From Tetrastigma voinierianum (lineage: Eukaryota > Streptophyta > Magnoliopsida > Vitales > Vitaceae): a DNA stretch of 64,000 nt. Made by a program: the position numbers and the translations under genes. The stretch's first letter is position 1. The number at the start of each line of letters is the position of its first letter. Below the pieces are notes generated by a model that searched no databases, had not been told where the DNA came from, and saw only the letters and a program-made list of their open reading frames with translations. Of the stretch, positions 32,880 to 44,849 are shown in pieces. The stretch spans positions 1,054,001 to 1,118,000 of the forward strand of contig JAEQBH010000651.1 of NCBI GenBank assembly GCA_016808115.1. The letters run 5' to 3'.

Positions 32880-33682
32880 TGGCACGCTCGATGGGACCTA
32901 TCTTCGTTGAAAATGCCACCAAATTTGAGAAGTAAAATTGTTTTGGTGTCGTAGGACTTGTAGGAGGATCCGGGCTGTTGTGGGAAGTTAAAGACATGAG
33001 GGATCAACTCCAACCATGGGCGAGCACCTGGAGAAAATGCACAAGTTTTCTCCAAGATAAACATCCACACACCCGCGGTGGCGACAAGGCACGATACCAT
33101 TCATTTCCCAATGTTACTCAAGATCTCGGTGGTTTTCGTCAGGAAATCAAGAACTAGAACCTAAGAATCACACAATATTTAGAAGTTAGGCTGAAATGGG
33201 TCAAGCAAAGCTAAGATGATGCTTGATCAAAACCATGCCCATGAAAGGTGCTGCGTGAAGGAGCAAAGTAAGATCATGATGGAAGGACTAAGGCAACAAT
33301 ATCTCAGTCCCAAATGCAAACCCTTGAGGCAATCTCAAGTACCATGGGAGGAAAGAGACAACAAAGACAACAAATTGCTCCTGGACCTACAAGGCAACTA
33401 TTCGATGAGCTCGAGGGGCAACACCTCAGGAATTTTCATGAAGCAGGTGAATCTCACTGCTCACCTATACAGGGTGAAAATCGCTATCTTCCTCACCATA
33501 GGATAGAGGATGAAACTTCGATGAATGTCAATGGTGAACATTCTAATCTTGTTAAAACAGTGGCTCCTCAAAGGTTATTTGCTAACAACAACTCGGTTAC
33601 GCAACCTGGATCTTACAATGAACCACTTCTTTTTGTTGGAGGCACGAGGGGCACTATCCTACCAACCTTAGGGGTAGGTACT
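32880..33682 (+). pseudogene. Possible gypsy gag leader/N-terminus
   Basis: After the GGCACGCTCG motif the plus strand has fragments such as 'MPPKFEK', and an open piece at 33,314-33,680 rich in Q, E and N ('QRQQIAPGPTRQLFDELEGQ'). The composition fits the poorly conserved N-terminus of gypsy gag, but I see no diagnostic motif. It is cut by the solo LTR at 33,688. Confidence 0.35.
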
Positions 33683-33687
33683 AATAG

Positions 33688-34328
33688 TGTAAGACCCGAG
33701 AAATTCCAATTTATAAAAAAAGGGCAAAATCGTAATTTTGCTTACAAAATTGTTATTTCGATTAAAAATCCGGAATTTATTCTCTAGATCTTGATGATAA
33801 AACATTGCAATCGTTGAATCGTCTCGTGAAATTCAAATTTCAAGACGTAAAATTTCGTAATATTCCGAGGCGCCGGAGTCGGAGTCGTCCCACTGAAAGC
33901 ACACTAGCTCACCCCTCAGCCGTGGGATCCCCCTTACGTATAGAGCCGTGCGAGGAGACTCGGCTCGTCCTCGAGGTCGCTTTTGTGTGAAGAAAGCCTG
34001 ATGTGGCTTTGTGTCACATTGTATACATGTATTAGAATGTTTTTTCTATTTTAATATGTTGTATAAGAGTAGTTTATTAACTTGAAACTATTTGATATAT
34101 TGGATATATTGCTACGAGATTATTATGGGCCCAAGAGGCCGCTTTTACTCATGTCGGGATTTCTTTATATTGACCTGCTTAAATAAGTGCAGATACGCAG
34201 GTGATCAGATGCAGAGCTCTCCGTACAAAGGAGACTCGTCTCGATTTTCATGGGCGTCTGCAACCCGACATCCACTCAGATTCCGCTGGTCGGGACGAGA
34301 AATAACTGACCCGGTTCGGGGCGTCACA
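33688..34328 (+). mobile_element. Solo chromovirus-type LTR, 641 bp
   Basis: It runs from TGTAAGACCCGAGAAATTC to GGGGCGTCACA, with perfect AATAG TSDs at 33,683-33,687 and 34,329-34,333. Its first 150 bp and last 250 bp match the 1.98-kb LTR at 8,475-6,493 in reverse, so it is a short-LTR relative lacking the central 1.3 kb. A TATA-like string TTGATATATTGGATATAT lies near 34,095. No coding. Confidence 0.93.
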
Positions 34329-34333
34329 AATAG

Positions 34334-34396
34334 AGGCTAGTAAATTCCCCAACCTTTTATGCAACCATCTCCAGCACCGAACTTGGAGGCAATAAG
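34334..34396 (+). other. Continuation of the gag-like region
   Basis: Sequence to the right of the AATAG TSD that would have been contiguous with 33,682 before the solo LTR inserted. Too short to classify. Confidence 0.4.
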
Positions 34397-34627
34397 CACT
34401 ACAACAAAACATGCTTTTCCCAATGAAAATTTTGTGATGAATTAAAATTTTGTCCTTAAAAATAGTTTCTCTTACAAAATTTGAATTTTCGTTAGTATTA
34501 CTAATTTTTTGACAAATTGAAGATTTTCATCATCATAACATATGGCAGGAAAATTTAGCGCATTTTTTCTACCGTGGTTATTTTTGTAATGAAAATAAAT
34601 GAATTTTTGCCAACAAAAACTTTATCC

Positions 34628-34630
<3 letters not shown>
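34397..34630 (+). mobile_element. Possible CACTA-type transposon terminus
   Basis: CACTACAACAAAAC at 34,397 matches the CACTA terminal motif of En/Spm elements, followed by subterminal runs of AAAATTTTG and TTTTGAC-like words (GATGAATTAAAATTTTGTCC). No matching inverted end (TTTTGTTGTAGTG) was found; only a weak TTTGTAGTG occurs at 39,238-39,246, without a shared 3-bp TSD. Confidence 0.4.

Positions 34631-34691
<61 letters not shown>
34631..34691. repeat. (TA)n microsatellite, about 30 units
   Basis: An uninterrupted TA run at the boundary between the CACTA-like end and the AT-rich array. Confidence 0.95.
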
Positions 34692-34695
<4 letters not shown>

Positions 34696-36507
34696 AAATA
34701 GATTTATAACTTTTATCTATATTTTCTAATGAAATAGTCCTTATGAATTATAATTTTGTTACATTAGTGTTATTAAATTGTGTTATGAAACAACAAAGAC
34801 ATATATTATTTAGAAAATTAATATTTGTGTACAGGTTATTTATATTGAATAATAAAAATAATTAAAGGATAAACAAATTATATGTCCTATAAATTTATAT
34901 TAAATTCAATATTTGTTATATAATGTTTTTAAAAGTTGGTAGTATTGAATTTATGTAATTATGGGTATTTAGATAATATAATCTTATCTCACTTATCACA
35001 TTATTTTCATTTAAAAACTAATCTTTTAATAAGATTATATAATAAATTAAAATGTATATATAATTTAACTAATTAGAATAATTCCTTTTAAAAAACTAAT
35101 TAGGATGATTAAAAATTTTATGATAATAACTACTAATTTTTATATGAACTACCACAAAACTAGTTAAAATATTTTAATGTATAATAATATATAAATTAAT
35201 AGTTTTTATCAAAGATTTTTAAATCCAAATTAAATGGACAAAAATCAAAATGATTGAAAAAACATTATGTACTTACATTTTGTTTGTTTTTTTACCATTA
35301 TTCTTTTATAAATATATTGTTTTTTATTTGGTATATTAATTAGTAATCTATAAAAAGTAGTTTAATTTAGATTGAATCAATTATTTAATATGCAAAAATA
35401 GATTTATCATGTTAGAACTAAATATGAATGATATATTGACATTTTTCAATTAAAACAAATACCTTTTAATATTTACCTTGAGTTTAAGGTAAGATTATTG
35501 ATTTTAAATGGCCATCGATGATAAAAAAATTAAATTATTTTATTAAATCCAACATTAAAGGTTTTAAATATTTCAATTGTACACCATTTAAGATATCATA
35601 TTATTTTTGTCCAAAAACTATTTTTTAATAATATTATCTACAAAATTCAATTGTGTAAGGTTAACATCTTTATGACAATGACAATTATGATAATATGGGG
35701 TGTCACAAGATGATTAATATCTTCAATATGTAAATAATATGATTTATTAAAAATAAAATTAATGGTTACTTTGAAACAAATAGATAAAATAATAGTTTTT
35801 AAATAAATAAATAAAATATTATAAGATTATTGAATCAAAATTGAATGGAAAACATTAAAATGATTGTAAAAAAAAAATTTCATAAATATATTTTTCTTTT
35901 ATTTTGTATTATTTTATAAATATATTGTTTTCTACTTTGTACTCTAATTACTAATCTATATAAAGTAGTTTTTTTTCAAGTTGAATCAATTATTTAACAT
36001 CTAAAAAAAGAGTAACTAAATATCAATGATGTCTTTACATTTTTCAAATGAAAAAAAATAATTAACTTTTTTAATCTTTACCTTTACATTAAGATAAGAT
36101 TCTCCATTTTAAATGATCATTAGTAAAAAAAAAAAAAATTATTTTATCAATTCCAACATTAAGGTTTTTAAATATACTAGTTTTACACCATTTGAGATAT
36201 CATATTATTTTAGTTCAAAAACTATTTTTAATAACATTATCTAATAAATTAAAAAGTATAATTTAACTAATTAGAATCTCACTTAAAAACTAATTGAATG
36301 GTTCACTATTATTTATAATAGTGACTAATTATAATAATATGAGGTATCGTGCAATATGTTAACATAAAATAATATAATTTATTAAAAAATTAATAAATGA
36401 CTTTCAAAATAAATAGATAAAATCAATAGTTATTAAATAAATAAAAATAATATTAAAAGAGTTTTTAAATTAAAAATTAAATAAAAAAATCAAATTATTG
36501 CAAAGAA

Positions 36508-36522
36508 TTATATATATATATG

Positions 36523-36598
<76 letters not shown>

Positions 36599-36609
36599 TA
36601 TATATATAT
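36508..36609. repeat. (TA)n expansion in one satellite unit
   Basis: Nearly pure TA over 100 bp with GT and AC interruptions, inside the repeat copy at 35,951-36,650. It accounts for that copy being about 90 bp longer. Confidence 0.95.
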
Positions 36610-37982
36610 GTCAATATTTTTATAAATATATTATTTTTTATTTGTATACTAATTACTAATCTATATAAAGTAGTTTATTTTACGTTGACTTAATTATTTG
36701 ATATCTAAAAAAAATATTTATCATAGTGAAACTAAATATCAATGATGTCTTGAAATTTTTCAGTTTTTAAAAAAATTAATTTTTAATCTTTATATTGACA
36801 TTAAAGTAAGATTCTCAATTTTAAATTATCATCATTAATAACAAAAATTAAATTATTTTATCAATTTCAGCATTAACTTTTTCAATATTTCAACTTTACA
36901 CCATTTAAAATAGTCATAAAATTTTCATTCAAAAACTAATTTTCAATAACATTATCTAAAAGTTGAAAATAAATAACATTATCTAATAAATAAGTATAAT
37001 TTAGCCAATTATAATTGTTAATATATATATGATAATGACTAATTATCATAATATGAGCATGCAACCAAGATGATTAACATATTTAATGTGTAAATAATAT
37101 AATTTCTTAAAAATTAATGGTGACATTTAGATATAAAGATAAATTAAATATATAAAAATAATATTAAAAAATTGTTTAAATCAAATAAAATAAATAAATA
37201 AATAAAATGCAAAAAATATTACATATATATTTTTTGTTATTTAACATTTTTTATTTATACATTTATTGATTTGTATTTGGTATACTAATTACTAATTCAT
37301 AAAAAGAATTGTATTTTCAGTGAAATTACTTATTTCATATAAAAATAGATTTATTATATTAGAATTAGATATCAATGATGTCTTGACATTTTCAATTATT
37401 ATTTTTTTAATATTTACATTGATTTTAAGGCAAGATTCTTCATTTTAAATGATCATCATCAATAAAAAACTGAAATTGTTTTACCAGTTTTAATTTTAAT
37501 GTTTTTAACATCTTCAATGTGTAAATAATATAATTTATTAAAAATAAAATTAATTATGAATTTCAAAAAAAAAGATAAATTAATAGTTTTTAAATAAATA
37601 AAAAATAATATTTAAAATTTTTTAAAATCCCACTTAAATAGAAAACGTCAAAATGATTGCAAAAAGAATCCACTAAATAGGTTTTTTTTCTGTTTTATTT
37701 TTTATTTTTATAAATATATTGTTTTTTATTTGGTTTTATTTTGCATTATTTTTAACAAATATATTGCTTTTTATTTGGATTACTAATTACTAATCTATAT
37801 AAAGTAGTTTATTTTAGGGTGAATTAATTATTTAATATTCAAAAATAGATGAAACATATACCTATATTTTGACAATTTTCAATTTAATTTTTTTTTTTAA
37901 TCTTTACCTTCACTTTCGGATAAGATTAACAATTTTAAACGATCATCTTTAATAAACAAAATTAAATTGTTTTATCAATTTT

Positions 37983-38099
37983 TTTAAAGCTAATCACTTT
38001 TTAATAAACTGTCTCTATTGAGACTCGAACCCCTTCCCTTCTCATGTCCTCCAATATTGAACGTTCTAACTAACTGAGCTAGATATGTGGACAAATTGC
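37983..38099 (-). repeat. tRNA-derived SINE, 117 bp, with 11-bp TSD
   Basis: The minus strand has box A TAGCTCAGTTAGTTAGAAC, box B GGTTCGAGTCTC and a 3' part GTTTATTAAAAAGTGATTAG ending CTTTAAA. TTATCAATTTT flanks it exactly (37,972-37,982 and 38,100-38,110). The 3' half matches the SINE at 19,323-19,455. Not a functional tRNA: no acceptor stem or CCA-ready fold. Confidence 0.88.
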
Positions 38100-38960
38100 T
38101 TATCAATTTTAATATTAAAGTTTTTAAATATTTCAAATTTACACCATTTAAGATATCATATTATTTTCGTTTAAAAACTATTTTTTAATAAAATTATCTA
38201 ATAAATAAAAATGTATAATCTAAAATATTTATGATAATATTGAGTATCAAAATATAGTCAACATATTTAAGGTATAAATAATATAATTTTTTAAAATAAA
38301 TTAGTGGTGATTTTCAAACAAATAGATACAATAACAGTTTTTAAATAAATAAATAAATAATATCAAAAGATATTTTTAAATCCAAATTAAATGGAAAACT
38401 TTAAAATGATTGCAAAAAAATTCCCTTGATATATTTTATTTTGTCATTTAACATTTTTTTTATCAATATATTGTTTTTTATTTGGTATACTAACTATTAA
38501 TCTATATAAAGTAGTTTTTTTTTAATAAATATAAAGTAGTTTATTTTAACATTATTTAATAACCAAAAATAGATTTATCACATTGGAAATAATAATGGTT
38601 TAACGTCTTTAATGCTTAAATAATATAATTTATTAAAAATAAAATTAATGGTGACTTTCAAAAAAATAGATAAGTCAATAGTTTTTAAATAAATAAATAA
38701 TAATATTAAAATATTTTTAAAATCCAAATTAAATTAAAAAATCAAAATGATTGCAAAATTGTTTTGTACAAGTATACTTTGTAAAATGACAATGATATCT
38801 TGATATTTTTCAATATAAAAATCTTTTTAATTCTTTGGCCTTCTTGAAATTAAAGTAAGATTCTAAATTTTAAATTATAAAATTAATCAAAATGAAATTA
38901 TTTTATCATTTCTAAAATTAAAGTTTTAAAATATTTAAAATATTTTATAATTAATTATTT

Positions 38961-39301
38961 AATTTTTTTTATAGATTTTAATTATTAAATATTTTATTTT
39001 CATTCCTAATATATTATTTCATTAAAGAAATCTATCTTACTTTGAGATTAAATTAGAACCGTTTGATTGAATTATGAGATAGAGCAAACATACCACAATA
39101 GATATTAAAAATAAAGATTTTTGCCGCTGCACCACGATCTCATCTATTGTGTTGGAAGTAGTTTTCATAAACAATAACTTTAATTCTAATTATTCCAGGT
39201 TTGCTTTATCAGGAAGCTTCGGGAAGATGTCTACCACTTTGTAGTGGCAAAATAATGGAACCCACATGAGATCAAACACAATAAAAGTTTGTAGATTTCC
39301 T
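38961..39301. other. Unassigned AT-rich sequence
   Basis: Right flank of the satellite. It contains GATCTCATCTATTGTGTTGG and a small inverted CCACTTTGTAGTGG (39,234-39,247). No gene seen. Confidence 0.4.
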
Positions 39302-39870
39302 ATAAGACCCGGGAAAAAGCTAGAAATTTTAAATTTAGTTAGGAATGTCAAAATGATAATTTTATCGGAATGAGACATGCTAAAACCTGTAATTTTTCTA
39401 GATCTCGGATGACGAAACGGACTTCACCTCATTAAATCGTCTCTCACCTAAATTCATACACCTGGGGACGACCAATGAATTCCAGATCAAGCCTGATTTT
39501 TCTCCAGGGAATTTCGAGGCACAAAGTCAGTGGACCCTAAACATGGGATTTTTAGAAAAACGCTAAAAAAATAGATCAAAATATTTGTTAACGTCCATTT
39601 AAGATAGACGAAATTTAAACGACGAAATAAATCAATTGGAAATGAACCGACCGGCGAAGATGACACGTGGCACAATGTATCACACCCCCACCCCTGCTTT
39701 TAAAGGGCAAATGTGTGTGGGTGTAAAATGGCCATCCCATCAAACCCCACTGCCACGCTTCCAACCACTTTGTAATCCTCATGTCAGCCCATATCATGCG
39801 CCGGAAACCCGTATAAAAATTTTCTTTCTAAACTCGCGATTTTATAAAATTTCTGGGCAAAGATAACAAA
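39302..39870 (+). mobile_element. Truncated chromovirus-type LTR, plus orientation
   Basis: It starts TATAAGACCCGGGAAAA (TG end changed to TA) and carries the conserved core TCTAGATCTCGGATGACGA at 39,397-39,415. It stops where the minus-oriented LTR at about 39,880 begins. ORFs here lack domains. Confidence 0.6.
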
Positions 39871-40189
39871 CAGATAGCGTGACATATCCCAAAAACCTCG
39901 TATATACAAGCTTTACACTTTTCAAAATATAAGAACCAACACAATCTTTAAAGAGCCTCAAGCTCATCACATTTTCACAAAACAAAAAACTATGTATACA
40001 AGGTAACAGTAAACAACAGAGAGTGCATATGCTCAACTCCAGACAAATTCAAAGTATTTCCTACACAAATTATTTTACTACAACACTTATACTGTTCGCT
40101 AGGACCCTAATATGTCCCGACGTCCGCGTGCTCTGCTCCAGAAAAATAGTTTTTAAACAGAAAATAATTTGCTCTTAAACGAGTCAAGC

Positions 40190-40640
40190 CGGGAAGCGAT
40201 GCTTTATAAACGCCGTTTTTTCTAAAATATTCCAAAACTCGTGAAAACTATATTTTACAAGCACATTTTCCAAAAAACCTTGCTTGCTTTGCTATAAAAG
40301 TTTCTAAAACTTCAAGAACTCGCTTGCTTGCTTTGCTTTAAAAGCTTATGTGTCTTTTCATAAACGCTGGAGCCTGGTTTACCGTCGCTTAAAAAGTTTC
40401 TTAAAACTTTTCATAAAAATGCTTGCTTTCTTTGCTTTAAGCTTAGTAAAACTTTTCATAAATCGCTTCCTCGTTCGCTTTCTTTAAAAGTTTATAGCCC
40501 TTTTCATAAACATAGAGCCTGGCTTCGATCATTGCTTTAAAAGTTTCTAAAAACTTTTCATAAAATGCTTGCTTGCATATCAGTGGTTGATTTAAAACTG
40601 TGTGTAAAATGCTTATAAATTAAGATCAACCACTGGAGGC
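40190..40640. repeat. Degenerate 40-60 bp repeat with a hairpin
   Basis: Recurring words GCTTGCTTTGCTTTAAAAG, TTTCTAAAAACTTTTCATAAA and GAGCCTGG about every 50-120 bp. It ends in an 11-bp perfect inverted repeat CAGTGGTTGAT/ATCAACCACTG (40,581-40,591 and 40,625-40,635). Confidence 0.75.
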
Positions 40641-41646
40641 CTTTCTTGCTTGCTGTACCCTAGTAAACACGAGAGCCTGAGCTTCAACCGTGCCGGTGGA
40701 AGGACCTGGGTCCACATCACCTAGGTAGAAGGGCCTTGGCCCACATCACCTTTTTCGGTAAATATGGTGGCTTAACACCTCGTCCATTTCACCATAATCT
40801 AGCTGAAGACGTAAGGCCCTTCGTTTTATAAAACATAATTTTTGCTTGCTTGCTTTTCAAATATGGTTTAAAATCAAAACCATTACATACCAAAGGTAAA
40901 AACGATTTATAAAATAATACACTAGTATTAAAAAAATAGAGTTTAGAACACTCACCCTTCCTTTACACTAATTGAGCATGACTCCACACCCTCTCCCGCC
41001 TCCGCTACCCCACACATTCGAATGTATTAGATTACATGTCAAAGACAACTACAATTTGCACACTTCAAAGTATAATTAAAATTTTCGTAAAATATGCGTC
41101 CCAAATGCCATTCACAAGCATATAGCTGTATAGTCTTAGGACCTCAAGGGGCTTTCCATAGAGTTTAAACACCCGAAAAACATTTCTCAAAAATTATGTC
41201 CGCATTGTCCGCGAATAAAAACTCAAATTTCAACCAGTACAACCTGCAAACAAATGTGGGGTCTGAGGTCTACATGAGTCAGTCAGTGGAGAGTCCACTT
41301 AAAGTCTTAGTCTGAACAAGATCTGGATTCTAAATACTCATATCTCTGATGTCTCCATAATATTTCCCGCTTCTCCCACCACTGATAAGTCCTCAAACTG
41401 GATAAAATAATGAGCTAAACATAGCACCTCTCCCACCTCCCAGTAAAGTCCGAGAAATGAAACCTTAAGATGTTATTGGTAGTAATTCCACGTAGCTCCT
41501 TCGTACAGAATTCAACTTTGCCTTCCTCTACTCCGACAAAAATCTTACCGTCCGATTCAGAATCTCGAGAGGAAAGAAACAAAACCCATTTTGTTTTTTC
41601 TTTTCCGTCTCTTTACACGCTCCCGTCTTCTCTATGGCTTTTATCC

Positions 41647-41650
<4 letters not shown>

Positions 41651-41682
<32 letters not shown>
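41651..41682. repeat. (ATT)n microsatellite
   Basis: About ten TTA/ATT units in the LTR; a shorter run of the same motif occurs at 41,997-42,012. Confidence 0.9.
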
Positions 41683-42249
41683 TGGATACATAACTTATAT
41701 TGCTTCATTCGGGTTCGTTTCTGTCCCGAAAAATTTTATTTCTTTTTAGTTTACTTTATTGTAAATGAACTTAGATCAAATTATTTCCTGACTTCCGAGA
41801 TTTTTGTAAAAATCTCGTCCTAGAAGTCATTGGCAACTTATCACCCAGAAAATCGTAAAATATTCTGACTGTCTCAAAATTCAATGAAATTTTTCTGGGT
41901 CACTAGATTTCGCGAGATGAATTTAATGACACAGTCCATTTCGTCATCCGAGATCTAGAGAATTTTCTAAGCTTTCCTGAACCATTATGGCAATTTATTA
42001 TTATTATTATCCTTTTGAAATTCATTAATTTGTACTTTCACCCCTCCACTTTCCTTAATTGCAAAAGTGCCATAATGCTTTGAAAACCTTATAATTTCAT
42101 CCTTAAAAACAACTTTCAAAAATACTACTATGACACTCAAATAATTAAGGAAGCCCTTGGTGTACATATGCGACTTCTACTTTATATACTACAACAAGTA
42201 GCACCCTCTTAGGACGGAGCTGCCATAAATCCTCCCTCCTTTAGAACAT

Positions 42250-44720
42250 TTCCTCACATCGATATGGGAACAAAACTAAAGTCAAAGCTGAAAGGGGAAA
42301 GTACCTCATTCGAAAATAATCGGGATACCTGACGGCGCATCTCGAGCTTCTCGCTCTAAAGAATGGCTTCCCTCTCACGATCTTTCTTCGATGCGACTTT
42401 AACTAAAAGTGGAATCACCTTTACTCCCTCAACACTTGTTCCTGCATCTACAAATCCTTACGTGTGTTTCCTCATAAGTCGATTCTCCTGAATGACCGGA
42501 AGCCTTCTCAAGACATGTGAAGGATCCGATGTACTTAACATCGACACATGGAATGCGTCACACTTTTCGATAACTTCAGGGGTAACTTCAACCTGTAAGC
42601 TACTAGCTCCACCTTGCTCACAATCTCATAAGGTCCTATAAATGACCGAGTCAGCATTCTCGCCTAAATCTCAAAAACACCCTTCCACGGGGAAATCTTC
42701 TAGAAGACTTGGTCACCTATCTCAAACAAGCCCTCACTATCATCCATGCACAATGAACCTTTCTCTCTTGATCCCTGTCTCCAGGTGCTATCACACACTT
42801 CCTTCACTCTTGTCCACCTTCCACAGACTGTAATCAATGTCCAGCGTCGGCTTCCTCCTCTCATCTTCTCTCAGTCCTCTGGTCCTAACACACTGAGTCC
42901 CACATTTCGCTACAGGCGCCAAATGGAGCTATCTTCAGCACCCCGCTCAGGAACGCCGAAGCAATCCACAGCACAAACAACAGAGAACCCCACCCCTCTT
43001 GAATCCATCAACAAACCCATGCATCCCTTCCAACGTCTAATATCCTCTAATCAACAGTCCAAGGTTCAGATATTAAATAGTCAAGGTCAAAGTCATAATA
43101 AAAACAAAACAATCAAACAACGGAGTGGCCTGGTCTGATCAAACGATTAACTGAATCTCCTGAAGGTCTGTCAATAGTCCCTCCCATCCAGAGCAACTGT
43201 GGTCAACTTTTCCAGAATCCTTCATTGTGTCAGTCCCAGTACAAACAGTATACTTCAAACAATCTATCATCTACTACCAGGTGTAAACAGTCTTCAGCCC
43301 GGTAAAGTTACTCCGTCATGCAATCCCAGATAGTGACCCATTTCCTGGTACCGGTCAGGTGAGTGAGGCTCGGGGGAGTCTTCCTCCAGTAGCTCCTGGT
43401 CGCCAAAGCCTTCACAGCCTGTGCCGAGTAGTGCTGCGGATCAGCCCACAAACTCCCTTCAAACAGACATCCCCTCGTATCCTGTCCCACCAATAATGCC
43501 CTTCAAAGTCCCTAAGAGCCTGTACCCACTGATGAAGGCAGCAAACACATGGTGAATGTCCTCCTCCACAACGTCTCATCTGCTATCCCATAAACACTGC
43601 AGTTCCTAACTTTCTCCAGTCATCAGCGCTCATCTTGATCTCCAAACTCGCTTCTTTTCCCTTTCCTTAAAACACTCATATGTGGATCTCAGAATCCAGC
43701 TCGCTAAATCTAATCCACTAGAGAGGTCTAACATGAAATGTGGCTAACAAGGCCCTCGAATCCTCAACCCTCCACATCACCCCTAAAGCTCTAGATCCAC
43801 CCAACAATGGAAGATAACCCGATCTCAGCATGAGACAAAGAACTCTCTGTCGCCACTCGCATCTGCTACGACATTAGCTTTTCTTGGATGGTACTCAATA
43901 GTATAGCCCGTAGTCCTTAATCAACTTTCAAGCATCTTCTTTCGCCTCTCAGTTTAACTCTTTCTGGGTGAAAATATATTGAAGACTCTTATGATCCGTA
44001 AAGATCCTATAAGGAGCACCATATAAGTAATGCCTCCATATCTTCAGGGCAAACACGACCGCCGTAGCTCTAAGCTCATGTGTAGGGTAATTCCTCATGT
44101 TTCTTTAGCTTCCCTAGAGGCATACAAATATTTTAAATCACCACCCTATCATTCGCATCAAAACACAAACTGCGGCCCTCGTCGAAGCATCACCGTAAAA
44201 TATTAAACCCATTCCTCCATCTGCAGCTAGAACTGGAGTCAAGCTTCACTCCTACCCTTTCAACTCTAAACTCTCATATGTGCATCCACCCAATCATACT
44301 TGACATCTTTTCTTATCGCCTGGGTCAAATGCTATCCCAGAGAACCCCTCAACAAACTTCCCCGTGACACCTGGCCAAACTAAGGAAGCTTCGACTCACC
44401 TTCTTTCGAGCCCAACCTTTATCACAGCCTTTCTTGCCTTCTCGATCCACACTCACCCCACCTACCGAGATCAACACATGACCTAGGAATGCCACCCTGT
44501 CAAGCCAAAACTGGCACTTGCTCAACTTGGCATACAGCTGCCGCTCCCTTAGGGTCTACAACACAATCCCTAGGTGCTCTGAATGTTCCTCTAGGCTACT
44601 TGAATACACTAGGATATCATTGATAAAGACTATGACGAACTCCATTCAAATAATGACCTGAATACCCGCTCATCAAACCTACAACTGGCCAATGCCGAAG
44701 CATTAGTCAAGTGGTTGCCT
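42250..44720 (-). pseudogene. Chromovirus pol fragment: RT end, RNase H, integrase
   Basis: From high to low on minus: RT end 'DILVYSSSLEEHSEHLGIVL' and 'RERQLYAKLSKCQFWLDRVA' (about 44,500-44,620), RNase H 'FALKIWRHYLYGAPYRIFTD' and 'HKSLQYIFTQKEL' (43,960-44,100, with frameshifts), then integrase C-terminus 'RSFIGPYEIVSKVELVAYRL' near 42,600-42,660 followed by chromodomain-like 'KVIPLLVKVASKK' pieces. The first half of RT, protease and gag are missing because the region ends at the Athila LTR (44,850). Frames change often; antisense ORFs are shadows. Confidence 0.8.
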
Positions 44721-44849
44721 TTTCTATATATAGACTAAACCCTCAAACAACATAGCTACAGAGTCTACACCCTCTTATATCCATGTCACTGATAAGTTTG
44801 TTTGCCAAAACAAATTTCAATGCTCAGATAAAAAAATAAGGTTCACTCA
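44721..44849. other. Flank between chromovirus pol and Athila LTR
   Basis: About 130 bp of unassigned sequence, perhaps decayed RT. ACTCA at 44,845-44,849 would be the target duplication of the Athila element; its partner is outside reach. Confidence 0.3.

Larger units (their letters stand above)
34740..38960. repeat. AT-rich tandem repeat, unit about 620 bp, 6-7 copies
   Basis: Landmark 'CTAATCTATATAAAGTAGTT' (or close) recurs at about 35,341, 35,951, 36,650, 37,291, 37,791 and 38,497. Landmark 'ACACCATTTAAGATATCATA' recurs at about 35,581, 36,186, 36,897 and 38,141 (spacing 605, 711, then 1,244 for two units; the copy near 37,490 lost about 120-150 bp). Copies are roughly 75-85% alike by eye. 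Enlarged units are explained by a TA run (36,508-36,609) and a SINE (37,983-38,099). No ORF; G+C is very low. Confidence 0.88.
39880..42180 (-). mobile_element. 3' LTR of a minus-strand chromovirus
   Basis: On plus it opens TGACATATCC near 39,879 and near the other end has ACTGTCTCAAAATTCAATGAAAT and TCGTCATCCGAGATCTAGAGAA (41,865-41,962), the same U3 blocks as in the LTRs at 8,290-8,380 and 29,235-29,300. A degenerate repeat fills 40,190-40,640 and an (ATT)n run lies at 41,651-41,682. Its start (TGTAAGACCC) is not preserved at 42,180, so the right end is approximate. Confidence 0.6.

Noticed and set aside
38000..38095. A functional tRNA gene
   Set aside because: Boxes A and B are present, but there is no acceptor stem or normal arm layout, and an 11-bp TSD shows it is a SINE.
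39230..39250. Right end of a CACTA element (CACTTTGTAGTG)
   Set aside because: Only 8-9 bases match and there is no shared 3-bp TSD with 34,394-34,396.
42746..43138. 130-residue plus-strand ORF
   Set aside because: Antisense to decayed chromovirus integrase; no motif.
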